The translations under genes were made by a program, and so were the position numbers. The notes beneath the pieces were generated by a model that ran no database searches, was not told where the DNA came from, and saw only the letters and a program-made list of their open reading frames with translations. 64,000 bases of DNA from Lysobacter sp. MMG2. GTDB lineage: Bacteria > Pseudomonadota > Gammaproteobacteria > Xanthomonadales > Xanthomonadaceae. The stretch lies in contig NZ_JAERQY020000001.1 of assembly GCF_016735495.2 (NCBI RefSeq), forward strand, positions 1,302,001-1,366,000. The letters run 5' to 3'. Shown here piece after piece: positions 45,201 through 55,000 of the stretch (within the stretch, counting starts at the first letter, position 1; every line of letters begins with the position of its first letter).

Positions 45201-48200
45201 TCGCCTTCACCGACGTAGACGTCGTAGCCCGTCGCGCCGCTGCCGTTCGGCGTCCAGGCCAGCACCGGCAATGCGGTGCCGAGCTGATCGACGTGCAGCG
45301 TCTTGACCGGCAGCAGGCTGAAGTTGAGGTAGACCGAGTTGGAGATCGCCGATTCGTTGCCGGCCGCGTCGAGCGCGGTCACGACGTAGGCGTGTTCGTC
45401 CTGCGACGGCACCGCATCCACCACCTGCGTGGTCTTGATGTTCTGCTTGAGCGGCGTCAGGCCGGCGACCGAGGTGATCGTCGCCGTCGCCGCGCGGTAC
45501 AGGCGATAGCTTGCCGGCGCGGTGCCGACCGGCGGCTGCCACGTCGCCAGCACGCCCTGCGGAATCAGGCTCAGCGCGAGGTTCTGCGGTGCGCCCGGTG
45601 CGGTGCGGCTGGTGGTGACCTGCGCGACGGACGACTGGCCGCTCAGCGTTTCCTGGCCGTTGGAGGTGCGCACCGATGCGACGGTGTAGCGATACAGGCC
45701 ATCGATCGTCGTGCTGTCGGTCGTCTGCGCCTGCGTGGCACGGACGCGCTCGACCAGCGCCGGTTCGCCCGGTGCCTGGCGGTAGATCTGGTAAGCCGTC
45801 GCGCCTTCGACCGCCTGCCACTGCAGGCGCACCTGGCCCGCCGGCAGCGCCGATGCGGTGACACCGAGCGGTACGTTCAGCGCCGGCAACTCGCCCTGAT
45901 AGACCTGGGCTTCGTTGGCGGCGGTGACGCGGCTGGACGTATTGCCCAGTGCGTCCTCGGACTGGTGGCTCAGGCTCAGCAGTTCCGGCGAAGCCTGACC
46001 GGCATCGGCCGGCAGCTCGAAGCGCACGCGCCAGGTCTGTGCATCGATGCGCTCCGGCGCACCGGTCGCGACCGGCGTGCGGCCATTGCCGGAAAGCTGG
46101 TAGCGCACCACCGGTGTCTTGCCGGCAGGCAGCGCCTCGCTGAAGTTCAGCGTCGCGGTGATCTCGCGATCGGCATCGGCCTTGATCGGCGCCTGCGGAT
46201 CCAGCGCGATCTGCACCAGCTCCGGCCCGACGGTGTCGATGCGCAGCGAACCGCCCTCGCGCACGTCCACGCCACGGTTGCCGACCAGGTCGCGCGCCGA
46301 GAACAGCACGTTGGCCACGCCGCTGCCCGCACCGGAGGCCAGCGTCAGCGTGCCTTCGTAATGCGTGTCGTCGCGCTTGATCAGGTCCACCGGAACCGGC
46401 AGGCCGCCTTCGGGCACGATGCTGAAGTACGGCGTGCCGACGAGCGGCTCGCTCACGGTGACGCGCAAGTCCACGCGGCCCTGGCCGTAGGTCTGGGTGT
46501 TGGCGTCGTAGGCACCTTGCGGCGTGTATTCCACGCGCTCGGCGGCCGGCGGCGTGCGGTCGATGGTGGCGTTGGCGATGTTGGTCGGCGCGCTCGGCGT
46601 GCCGGCCGCATTCACCGCGACCACGCGGTAGAAGTACTGGCCGTCCGCCGCCGGTGCGTCCTCGTAGGCGATGGCCGAGGCGGTGAGTCGAACCAGCTTC
46701 TGCGCTTCGCCGATGGCGGCGAACTCGTTGCCTGCGCGGTAGATCTCGTGCGCGACGACGTTGGTGTCGCTGGCCGCGGCCCAGGTCAGGCGGATCTTTC
46801 CGCCCGTCATCGGCGCGGCCGCAAGGCCCGATGGCGCCGACGGGACGGTCACGTCCAGCGTCACTCTCACCACTGCGGACAGCGCGCTGGTGCCGTGCTG
46901 GTCAGTCGCGGTGGCGCGCAGCTGGTTCTCGCCCGGGACCAGGGTCACCGGCGCGGCGAAGCGGCCATCGCTGCCGGCGGTCACGGCGTCGCCCGCGGCG
47001 ACGTCGTTGATCAGCACCTGCACGCTGCTGCCCGCCTTCGCATTGCCGGACACGGTCAGGGCCGCGTTGCGCGTGACCAGGCCGTTGGCGGGCTGCGTCA
47101 GCGTCGGCGCCGCAGGCGGCGCATGCGCGACGGTGATCGAATACGTCACCGTGTTCTGGTTGGCCAGCGAGTCGAACGCGCGCAGCGCCAGCGCATGCAC
47201 GCCGTTGGCGACATTGGCAAGGTCGAGCAGCGCGGTGTACTGGCTGGTGCCCGTCGCGGTGGCGACGACCACGCCGTCGAGCAGCAACTCGATGCGCGAA
47301 ATCGCGCTGCGGTCGCTCGCGGTGAGGGCGAGCGTGCTGTTGCCAGTGAAGGTCATGCCATCGGCCAGTGCGATGCCGTTGGCCTTGATGTTGCCCAGCT
47401 GCGGGCCTTCGACGTCCGGCACCGGCGCGCCGTGCGAGACGGTCACGGTGATGCTGTGTTCGGCCACGCGGCCGGCTTCGTCGGTGGCGATCGCCTTGAG
47501 CACGTAGTTGCCGTCGGACACGCTGTCGGTGTTCCAGGCGTACGCATACGGCGCGGTGGTGTCGGTGGCGAGCACCGTCGTGTCGCGCAGGATCTGCACC
47601 TGGCGAACGCCGGAGACGTCGCTTGCGTTGACTTCGATGTCGACCGATTCGCTGATCAGGCTGCCCGCGGCGGGATTGGCGATGGCCACCTGCGGCGGCT
47701 GCGTGTCGATGAGCACGCCGCCGGCGAGCGTCGCCGTGACGACGGCGCCGGTAGGATCGCGGAACTGCGCGTGCAGCGTCTTGCGACCGTCGCCGGCGGA
47801 AACGTCGAACTCCACGTTCGCGCGGCCGTCGGTGAGCGGCTGGAAGGCCACGCCGGTGAACGCGTTGTTCTCGGCGAGGCGGAACTCGGTGGCATTCACG
47901 CACGACAGTTCCAGCGCGATGCGGCGCTGTTCGAAGTACGTCGCCGGCGCGGCAAGCCGCACGGTCGGATTGATGAGCGGCACGGCCGTGAGGAAGCTGG
48001 CGTAGTTCACGCCGGCCGAAACGGCGTCGCCCTGTCCGGCGGGATTGCCGGCGGCGTCGCGCGGCCCGGTCGAATGTCCCCACCAGTTGCCGGTTGCCTG
48101 GACCGGCGTCGTCGGCCAGCGATTGACGACGGCCTGTTCGCGATTGCCGGCGAACTGCGTGGACCCGATCGTGGGCGCGCTGTTGCGTTCCACATCCAGG

Positions 48201-48706
48201 CCAACGCCGTTACGCAAGAAGCTGGAGCCGGTGATCGCGGGCGACGCACCTTCGAGCAGGCGCAGGCCGTTCGTGTTGTCCGTCACCTGCAGGTATTTCA
48301 GCGTCGGACTCACACCGCGCAGCGTGAACGCGGCGCGGCCCTCGTCGCCACCGGCGTAGCGGATGCGCAGGTCCTCGAACGTGAGCGCGCCAAAGGCCTG
48401 CGCCGATTTCTCGATGCGCACGCCCTGCCAGTCGCCCGCGGCCGGAACGCCCTGGCCGGTGCCGGCCTGTCCGCCGACGCTGTCGTCCTTGTCGCTGGTC
48501 AGCGCCACGCCCTTGCCGGCCGCAAGCTTGTCGCGCACGACCAGTTGCGCGTCGTCACCGAACTTCACCACCACGCCGTCGCCCAGCGTGAGGTCCGCGG
48601 CGCCGGTCGTCCACGGCATGCAGGCCAACAAGGCCATGCACACGGTGCCGATGGCGCGCCGCGAACCACGACGCAACTTCCTGCTGGTGTGTTCGGATTG
48701 ACTCAT
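42266..48706 (-). CDS. Giant exported Ig/FN3/carboxypeptidase-regulatory-like surface protein
   Basis: A 2146-residue protein. Signal sequence to about residue 37 (VCMALLACMPWTTGAA). A right-handed beta-helix-like domain follows at about 40-240 (LTLGDGVVVKFGDDAQLVVRDKL, NGLRLLEGASPAITGSSFLRNG). Next come bacterial Ig-like domains with DTQPPQVAIANPAAGSLI, FN3-like domains with PSGLAAAPMTGGKIRLTW, and more Ig-like units. A CarboxypepD-regulatory-like unit is near the end (LAGARIFLQNEAVVSQSFELRTDAYGEAYFQNLPAG). The C terminus is a Gly/Asp-rich stretch around a Cys-rich segment (about 2000-2146). No known anchor was identified. It is 65 nt upstream of the RHS gene. Confidence 0.8.
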   Translation of the reverse strand: MSQSEHTSRKLRRGSRRAIGTVCMALLACMPWTTGAADLTLGDGVVVKFGDDAQLVVRDKLAAGKGVALTSDKDDSVGGQAGTGQGVPAAGDWQGVRIEKSAQAFGALTFEDLRIRYAGGDEGRAAFTLRGVSPTLKYLQVTDNTNGLRLLEGASPAITGSSFLRNGVGLDVERNSAPTIGSTQFAGNREQAVVNRWPTTPVQATGNWWGHSTGPRDAAGNPAGQGDAVSAGVNYASFLTAVPLINPTVRLAAPATYFEQRRIALELSCVNATEFRLAENNAFTGVAFQPLTDGRANVEFDVSAGDGRKTLHAQFRDPTGAVVTATLAGGVLIDTQPPQVAIANPAAGSLISESVDIEVNASDVSGVRQVQILRDTTVLATDTTAPYAYAWNTDSVSDGNYVLKAIATDEAGRVAEHSITVTVSHGAPVPDVEGPQLGNIKANGIALADGMTFTGNSTLALTASDRSAISRIELLLDGVVVATATGTSQYTALLDLANVANGVHALALRAFDSLANQNTVTYSITVAHAPPAAPTLTQPANGLVTRNAALTVSGNAKAGSSVQVLINDVAAGDAVTAGSDGRFAAPVTLVPGENQLRATATDQHGTSALSAVVRVTLDVTVPSAPSGLAAAPMTGGKIRLTWAAASDTNVVAHEIYRAGNEFAAIGEAQKLVRLTASAIAYEDAPAADGQYFYRVVAVNAAGTPSAPTNIANATIDRTPPAAERVEYTPQGAYDANTQTYGQGRVDLRVTVSEPLVGTPYFSIVPEGGLPVPVDLIKRDDTHYEGTLTLASGAGSGVANVLFSARDLVGNRGVDVREGGSLRIDTVGPELVQIALDPQAPIKADADREITATLNFSEALPAGKTPVVRYQLSGNGRTPVATGAPERIDAQTWRVRFELPADAGQASPELLSLSHQSEDALGNTSSRVTAANEAQVYQGELPALNVPLGVTASALPAGQVRLQWQAVEGATAYQIYRQAPGEPALVERVRATQAQTTDSTTIDGLYRYTVASVRTSNGQETLSGQSSVAQVTTSRTAPGAPQNLALSLIPQGVLATWQPPVGTAPASYRLYRAATATITSVAGLTPLKQNIKTTQVVDAVPSQDEHAYVVTALDAAGNESAISNSVYLNFSLLPVKTLHVDQLGTALPVLAWTPNGSGATGYDVYVGEGEARFKLTTQPITATTLTDTGYTGGERRYTVEAVDANGVRMAREILLPNASLQVVGGLPLKRNVMNRLNVQVTNLSSAALNVAKVVAKVGAREFRSEAFALGGNATKVVPLVVGGYPDLPNPAALTLLLENEASEGERMRIGRDQQASVVDSALVVGLDAEGFTRGATGKVRLTVENTSDVEVELLTARNSGRDASNELRLKLMDNDGNLLSTVPYRQATGAGVITLAQGQTVARIAPGQRYVSDVFQMPVPASAPDRVRLKLEVDKLRYSTGQAEEVAIPGMGSERAVDLVETPYSGEITSVDPVVSFGTGDITIRGRAVDRASQAPVPNAPLKIALNQEGFERLTDVMTDAEGGFRYVFKPTLTDAGRYRVGAIHPDMTDRPEHASFTINRIQITPTPFKLTVPRNYAYRIDFRARSGTGSQASNLRVIYAPEYQPSGTLAAGIKVLLPDPISIAPKQDLSLPVSVSGDNTTAPSGRVVLAVVSDGSGATPLALLNVDYTLTEAKPALYATPNYVEAGLARGQTALEQVVFENKGFVAMSEVVVDLLDKSGNAAPAWITLASGRALGSIGVGEKRTVDVNVAPDANVAEGIHEFVLRVSGANLPAETVNVFVSVTQSGIGSLLFKASDIYTATRDKNGNLIPGLAGARIFLQNEAVVSQSFELRTDAYGEAYFQNLPAGSYRFKASAQNHQEAGGRVSVKPGLTVNQSVFLEYSLIQVEWSVREITIEDRYEITLNATFETDVPAPVVVMQPTSINLPKMAPGEVFQGELVLTNYGLIRADNVVARPPGADQYYRFEFLVQPPTSLEAKQRVRLPYRVIALRPYGYYGGGAGGGGDGGGGDDGGDDGGSGGGDGPGGIDAGTGTGGNGSSTAPGGSVSGTPGCYTYTVRYPVSCRYVCANGVMSENCGSAANWFYVDRSACPVGTPAPSPGGGGVGGGGWGGSGGPGYGGIPGVPLCAKGSGDCDNPGGNDDKEGGE

Positions 48707-48758
48707 GGTGACCGCACGTCCCTGCCTGCGTTGTTTCCAGCTGCCGATGCCGGTTGCT

Positions 48759-50306
48759 TCAACCCTTGAAGCCGATCTCGCTCAATGCCTCGTAAGGCAG
48801 GTCGAACGATTTGCCGCTGTCGGTGATGAGCCTCGCGCGCGCGCCGCCGTGCAGCGCCACGGTCACCTCCACCTTTTCCACGCGCTCGTTCTGCGCAAGT
48901 CGCGAGAGCTTCTCGCGCAGCGCTTCGTCTTCCAGCGCGGCGATGACGACGGTGTAGGTGGTGGTGGCCTGCAACGTGCTCGATCCACGTGGCAGCGTCA
49001 CGGAGACCTGCGCGGTTCCCGCTGCCGTGGTTCCGGTGATGGCGGGGCTGATCGCCTCGCTGGGCGTTCCGGACGCCGGCACGATGCGCAACTGCACCGT
49101 GTTGCCGACGGGCACGTTGGTGGTCTCGAATCCGACCACCACCGGACCGGTCGTGGTGTCCGGCAGGTTCACGTCGTTGGTGCCCGTGGGAACCGCCGCG
49201 ACGGCCTGGCCGGCGACGGAGGAAATACGCAACGCCGGCGCATTGGCGATGAACACCGGGCCGATGTCGCCGCGCACGTAGGTGGGCTGCGACGTGCCGT
49301 TGTAGGTGACCGATTCGCCTTCGATGCGGATGCGACCTTCGGAGCCGCCGTAGACGCTCCTGCCGTCGTAGCCGCAGTACTGGCGCCGGTTGCCGTTGTA
49401 GTTGATGCAGCCGCCGGACGCATAGACCGTGCCGTTGCCTGCGACGGTGGTTGCGACCAGTCGGATCGCGCCGCCGGAACCGCCCGCGCCCTGACCGCCG
49501 GCACCGGTGCCTCCATGTCCTGCACCATCGCCGCCCGTCGCGTCGACGCTGCCGGTAATCCTCAGCGTGCCCGACGACGCGATCAGGATCGCGCCACCAC
49601 CGCCGCCGCCGCCGGAACCGGGATAGTTGGTGCCGCCCCGGCCACCACCGCCGCCGGAACCACCCACCAGCGGCTGCAGCAGCGTCGAGCCGTACGAGAG
49701 GCCCGCGGGACCGTAGTTCGCGGCGCACTGGTGCGTGGTGTAGTACTTGTAGGCGTTGTTGGCGTAGCCGCCGCCCGTGCCGACGTACTTGTAGTAGCCA
49801 CCCGCGGGCGTGCAGCCGTCGCCGCCTTCGATACCGCCCGGACCACCGCCCGGCCCGAGTCCGGCACCACCGCGGATGATCTCCACGCGTTGCTGCGCAT
49901 CGCCGCCGCCGCCGCGACCACCGCGGAAGCCGCCCGGGCCACCCTCGCCCGGCAAGGCGTCATCGGCCTGGGCGCCATTGCCGTAAGTGCCGGTCGGCTT
50001 TCCATCCTCGCCGCGCACGTCGATCGTGCCGGCGATGGTCACATCACCGCTGGCCAGGATGTACACCGGCGTGTTGGCGGCATTGCGCTTGAACTTGACG
50101 CTGACGCCGACGGGAATGTTGATGGTGGTGTAGTTGAGGATGCCCGACGGCGGCAGCTGGATCTCGGTGCTGGCCGTCGGATTGAGCACGCCGTCGGCAC
50201 CGGTGCTGCCGCTGTCGAACGCGGCCCATGCCGTCGGCGCGAAGAGCGCCGCGACGAGCGCCATCGCCAACGACGCCTGCGTCGGCGCGCGGAACTGCTG
50301 ATTCAT
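48759..50306 (-). CDS. Exported glycine-rich beta-helix-like protein, copy 1
   Basis: A 515-residue protein with a signal peptide (MNQQFRAPTQASLAMALVAALF, cleavage after AWA). The N-terminal part is SGSTGADGVLNPTASTEI followed by AGDVTIAGTIDVRG-like strands. Long Gly-rich loops follow (GGPGGFRGGRGGGGDAQ, GGSGGGGGRGGTNYPGSGG), which suggest a Gly-lined beta-helix. The C-terminal 60 residues end LSRLAQNERVEKVEVTVAL and then PYEALSEIGFKG. It is a close tandem paralogue of the next gene. GGAG lies 6 nt upstream of the ATG. No enzymatic motif was seen. Matrix or filament-sheath function is inference. Confidence 0.8.
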   Translation of the reverse strand: MNQQFRAPTQASLAMALVAALFAPTAWAAFDSGSTGADGVLNPTASTEIQLPPSGILNYTTINIPVGVSVKFKRNAANTPVYILASGDVTIAGTIDVRGEDGKPTGTYGNGAQADDALPGEGGPGGFRGGRGGGGDAQQRVEIIRGGAGLGPGGGPGGIEGGDGCTPAGGYYKYVGTGGGYANNAYKYYTTHQCAANYGPAGLSYGSTLLQPLVGGSGGGGGRGGTNYPGSGGGGGGGAILIASSGTLRITGSVDATGGDGAGHGGTGAGGQGAGGSGGAIRLVATTVAGNGTVYASGGCINYNGNRRQYCGYDGRSVYGGSEGRIRIEGESVTYNGTSQPTYVRGDIGPVFIANAPALRISSVAGQAVAAVPTGTNDVNLPDTTTGPVVVGFETTNVPVGNTVQLRIVPASGTPSEAISPAITGTTAAGTAQVSVTLPRGSSTLQATTTYTVVIAALEDEALREKLSRLAQNERVEKVEVTVALHGGARARLITDSGKSFDLPYEALSEIGFKG

Positions 50307-50379
50307 GGGGTAGCTCCTGTTACGCGCATGCGATGCGGCGGCTTGCGGGTGTCGGGTGGTGATCTCGGCCATGGTCTGC

Positions 50380-51924
50380 TCAGCCCTTGAACCCGATCGC
50401 GCTCAGCGCGGCGTACGGCATCTCGAACGTCTGTCCGCTGCCGGTGATCAACTTCGCGCGCGCACCGCCTTCCAGCGCGACGGTCACTTCGACCTTCTCG
50501 ACGCGTTCGTTCTGCGCCAGGCGCGACAACCGTTCGCTGAGCGCTTCGTCCTGCAGCGAGGCGACGGTGACCGTGTAGGTCGTCGTGGCCTGCAATGCGC
50601 TGGGCCCCTGCGGCAGCGTCACCGACGCGTCGGCCGTGGCCGCCGCGGTGCTTCCGACAAGCGCGCCACTGACCGCCGCGCTGGGCGTGCCGTAAGCGGG
50701 CACGACGCGCAACTGGATCGTGTTGCCCAGCGGCACGTTGGTGGTTTCGAACGCCACCACCACCGGGCCTGTCGTGGACGCCGGCAGCGTCACGTCGTTG
50801 GTGCCGGTCGGCACCGCCGGCACGGCCTGGCCGGCCACGGAGGAAATGCGCAGCGAAGGCACACTGGTGAGGAACACTGCGCCGATCTCGCCGCGAACGT
50901 AGGCCGGCGAGGACGTACCGCTGTAGGTGATGGACTCGCCTTCGATGCGGATGCGCCCTTCGGAGCCGCCCCACTCGTCGCTGCGTCCGGTGGCACCGCA
51001 TCGCTGGCGTCGCGCATTGTTGTAGTTGATGCAGCCGCCCGCAGCGAGAAGCGAGCCCGTACCGGCCACCGTCGTGGCGATCAGTCGGATGCCGCCGCCC
51101 GAACCGCCCGCACCCTGACCGCCGACGCCCGTGCCGGTGACACCACCGCCGTCGCCACCGGTCGCGTCGACGCTACCGGTGACGCGCAATGTTCCAGAGG
51201 AGGCGATCAGCACGGCACCACCGCCGCCACCGCCGCCCGAGCCGGGATAGTTGGTGCCGCCGCGCCCACCACCACCGCCTGAGCCGCCCACCATGGGCTG
51301 CATGAGCGCCGAGCCGTAGGGGTCGGCTGCGGGCGTGGTCATCGTGCAGTGATACATGTAGACCTTGAGCGCCTTGCTCGCGTAAGCACCACCAATGCCG
51401 GCGTACTTGTAGTGACCCGTGGTGGCGTTGCAGCCATCGGCTCCCTCGACACCACCCGCACCACCACCCGGCCCCAGGCCACCACCGCCGCGGATGATCG
51501 CCGCACGCTGCTGCGTGTCGTCGCGTCCACCGCGTCCGCCTTCGAAGCCGCCGGGACCGCCTTCGCCGGGAATGCCGTCGTCGCCCTGCGCGCCGTCGCC
51601 GTAGGTGCCCGCGTGCTTCGCATCCGCGCCGCGGACGTCGATCGTGCCGGCGATGGTCACGTCACCCGACGCCAGGATGTACACCGGCGTGTTCGCGGCA
51701 TTGCGCTTGAACTTGACGGTGACACCGGTCGGGATGTTGACCGTCGTGTAGTTGAGGATGCCCGACGGCGGCAACTCGATCTCGGTGTTGACCGTCGGAT
51801 TCAGGACCCCGTCGGCGCCGGTGCTTCCGCTGTTGAAAGCGGCCCAGGACGTCGGCGCGAAGAGCGCCACGACGAGCGCAGTCGCCAACGATGCGCGCGT
51901 CGGCAGTCGGAGAGGCTGATTCAT
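50380..51924 (-). CDS. Exported glycine-rich beta-helix-like protein, copy 2
   Basis: A 514-residue paralogue of the downstream copy, with the same signal peptide type (MNQPLRLPTRASLATALVVALF), the same GSTGADGVLNPTVNTEIELPPS start, the same Gly-rich middle and the same C-terminal tail (LSRLAQNERVEKVEVTVAL, PYAALSAIGFKG). Divergence is concentrated in the Tyr/Thr/Cys-rich insert near residues 190-220 and in the segment after GGCINYN. The intergenic sequences before both copies are also similar in layout. Probably a tandem duplication with the two products exported together. Confidence 0.8.
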   Translation of the reverse strand: MNQPLRLPTRASLATALVVALFAPTSWAAFNSGSTGADGVLNPTVNTEIELPPSGILNYTTVNIPTGVTVKFKRNAANTPVYILASGDVTIAGTIDVRGADAKHAGTYGDGAQGDDGIPGEGGPGGFEGGRGGRDDTQQRAAIIRGGGGLGPGGGAGGVEGADGCNATTGHYKYAGIGGAYASKALKVYMYHCTMTTPAADPYGSALMQPMVGGSGGGGGRGGTNYPGSGGGGGGGAVLIASSGTLRVTGSVDATGGDGGGVTGTGVGGQGAGGSGGGIRLIATTVAGTGSLLAAGGCINYNNARRQRCGATGRSDEWGGSEGRIRIEGESITYSGTSSPAYVRGEIGAVFLTSVPSLRISSVAGQAVPAVPTGTNDVTLPASTTGPVVVAFETTNVPLGNTIQLRVVPAYGTPSAAVSGALVGSTAAATADASVTLPQGPSALQATTTYTVTVASLQDEALSERLSRLAQNERVEKVEVTVALEGGARAKLITGSGQTFEMPYAALSAIGFKG

Positions 51925-52070
51925 GGTGTAGCTCCTTGAACGGGTATGCGTTGCGTCGTGCTGGGATGAGATGTCGCCCGCGGCATGCGGCGCGGACCGG
52001 GCATCGCGGCAATGCGCGTCGCGCATGCCGCATGGGCCGCCGGATTCGTGGGCGCTTGAACGGTGCAGGG

Positions 52071-55000
52071 TCATGGGCCGGCCACCACGGTGAGGGTGTT
52101 GGCCACGCTCGGTGTCGCGGACGTCACGCCACCGGGCACCTTCAGCTGCAGCACGCGCTGCCCCGTCGTCGCGCCCGCGGCGATGTGCACGGTGACCTTC
52201 AACTGTTCGCCCGTTGCGTCCTGCGACCACACCGGCGCGCCGACCTGCGTGAATCCGTCGGCCGGAGTGAAGACCGCACCAGTGACGCCGGCGAGGTCGC
52301 GGCCACGCACGGTCAACGTCACGGTCTCGCCCGTGTTGAGCACGATCGGCGAAACCGAATCCATCGACGGCACGCGTCCGATGCCGAACGAGGCCAACGC
52401 GCCGGACTGCCAGACGACCTCACCGCTGCTCGTGCGCAGGCGCAGGCGGCGCGAGCCCAGGGCCGCGTCCTGCGCGACGCTGACCGGAACATCGAGTTCG
52501 GTGCCCGACGCATTGGCCGACACCGTGCCGAACAGGATGCCGGCGCTCGGCACGGCTTCCACCGACGTCACCTGTCCCAGATCGACGCCATGGATGCGCA
52601 GCGTGTCGGAGACGCCCTGCAGCCAGCCATCGGCCGACTTGCCGCGCGCCACACTGCCCACCAGCAGGCCGACGGTGTTCGCGGTCGGCATCAGGTCGAC
52701 CGGCTGCGGCGGCAACGGCTCTTCGATCACCATCACGCCCACGGTCGGTGCGATCAACGCACCGTCGTAGGTCTGGCTCTGGCCCGCGCCGACGCGCACT
52801 CCGACCGCCGGCGACATGATCGCCGGGTAGGCAGGACCGGTCTGCGCGGCCAGCACCACCGTGTTCGCAGGCGACGCTTCGGCAGCGGAATCGCCGGCGG
52901 CCGTCGTCACGATCAACTTGCGCGGGCCCGTGGTGGCCGCAGCGTCCACCTGCACGGCGAAGGCCAGCGTGTTGCCGCCGTCGCTCGCGGTGAACGGACG
53001 GATCACGGTGATGCCCGCGGCCGGCACGAAGCGCACGTCGACCACGTTGTCGAGGTAACGGCCACGCACGGTCAGCGTCTGCGCCGTGCCGCCCAGTGTC
53101 AGCACCTGCGGCGCGATGGATTCGACCATCGGCGGCGGCGTGGACACGAGGAACGCACCGTCGTTGACGTTGGCAAAGGCCATCGGGCCTGCCGGCGTGG
53201 CGAGCACCAGGCGGCGCAGGCCGAGCACCGCGTCGGCGGCCACGGTCACCGGGAAGGTCAGCTCGCTGCCATCGCCCGCGACGGTCGGCGTGCCCACCGT
53301 GAGTCCCGTCGCCGGCACGAACGACACCGCGTTGACGTCCTGCAATCCCTGTCCCTGCACCTTCACCGTGACGGTCGAACCCACGATGCCGGTGCGCGGC
53401 GTCACGCCGGTGGCGCTGGCGCCCACGACCACGCCCAGGTGCTGCATCAGCACCGGCACGATCTGCTGCGGATCCGGTGCGCGTTCGCCCACGCTCACGC
53501 CGACCAGCGGCGCGGTCCACGCATACGTGGACTCGATGGCGCCCACCACGTGCAGCGTGTTGGCGCTGGTGGCGTCGGCCGGACTGGTGCCGGTGACGCT
53601 GGACACCTGCATGGCCCGCGAACCCAGCGCGGCAGTGGAACCGACATGCACCATGGCCGTCAGCTCCGTGCCGTCGGCATTGATCACCGGCTGCGCGTCG
53701 ATCTCGATGTCGCTGCCCGGCGTGACGCTCAGCTTCGCGTCACGCAGGTTGCGACCGCGCACGACCATGGACACCGTCGAGTTGCGGGTGACGGTGATCG
53801 GCGAGATCGAGTCGATCCTGGGCAGGCCCGCCGCCAGGTACACGGTCCCGCTGGCCGCGTTGGCGAACGCGAGCAGCGAACCATTGTTGTCGCGCACGAC
53901 CACACGCCTCGGGCCGCTCTCGGCATCGCCGGTCGTCGTCACCGGCACGCTCAGGGACGTTCCATCCGGCGACACCGTTGCGGCGCCCAGCGTGAGTCCG
54001 TCCGCAGGCACGATCGAAACCAGCGAGCCTGCGGGGATCGCGGCGCCGAGGATCTGCAGGTTCTGCGTCGTGCCCGCGGTCCAGCCATTGGGAACGACGT
54101 CGCCCAGCACCGCACCGACGCCCACGCCAACGAGGCTGTTGGGCTTGGTCTCGCGTGTTTCGCCGCCCACCGGACCACCGGCGACGGTGACACCCACCGG
54201 CGGGGCGTAACTGGTGTTGATGCCACGGAAATCAGGCGTGATGAAGATCGGCGTCGAGCTGTTGCCCAGCGTGGCCGACTGCGCGATCAGCGTGACCGAA
54301 CCCTGCACCAGCGGCGTGATCGTCACGCGCGCGGTGAGCTGGCCCGCGGCGATGGTGAGCGATGCCGGAGTGACCGTGGCCTTGGCCGGATCGGACACCG
54401 AGAAGTTGATGGTGTGGTCGCGGATATCCGCCTTGGACAGACGCAGCGTGATGTCGTGCGCCTTGTTGTCCGGCGGCATCGCGATCGGCGTCGGTTCGAA
54501 ACTCACCGTCGGCGGCACCGGCATCTGCACGGTGAGGTTCACCGAGTTCGACAGCAGCGGCGGACTGCCGCCGGCCGGATGCGGATTGCGCACCTGCAGC
54601 GGCAGCACCGCGGCGGCGCTCTGGTTCGGGAGCGTGGCGCGCAGTTCGCCGCCACTTACGTACTGCGTCGGAAGTCCGGCCGAGTTGACCAGCACTTCCG
54701 ACTGCGCGCTGAAGTTGCGCCCGGTGACGACGATTTCCGAAACGCCCACGCCCGCGATCACGGTCGCGGGCACGATCTGCGTCACCGCCGGGATCGGCGG
54801 CGTCACGGTGAGTGCATTGGGCAACACGAGTTCGCCGGCGTCCACGCGCAGCGACAGCGCGGCGGGCCCCAGCGCCGCATCGGCATTGGCCTTGAGCTGG
54901 AAGCTCAAGCGCGACGAGGAGCCGCCGCTGATCGGCGTCACCGTCAGGCCGCTGTTGTCGACCGCCCCTGCCGCAAAGCCATCCAGGCGCACGCCATCGA

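Noticed and set aside
42266-48706. Autotransporter or T1SS (RTX) interpretation of the giant protein
   Set aside because: There is a Sec-type signal peptide but no C-terminal beta-barrel, no GGXGXDXUX repeats and no T1SS genes nearby.
43130-48769. Plus-strand open frame of about 1879 codons antisense to the giant Ig/FN3 gene
   Set aside because: It is the mirror of a high-GC gene with long stop-free antisense frames. Composition is Arg/His/Val-rich without any domain, and the minus-strand reading has a signal peptide and clear Ig/FN3 patterns.
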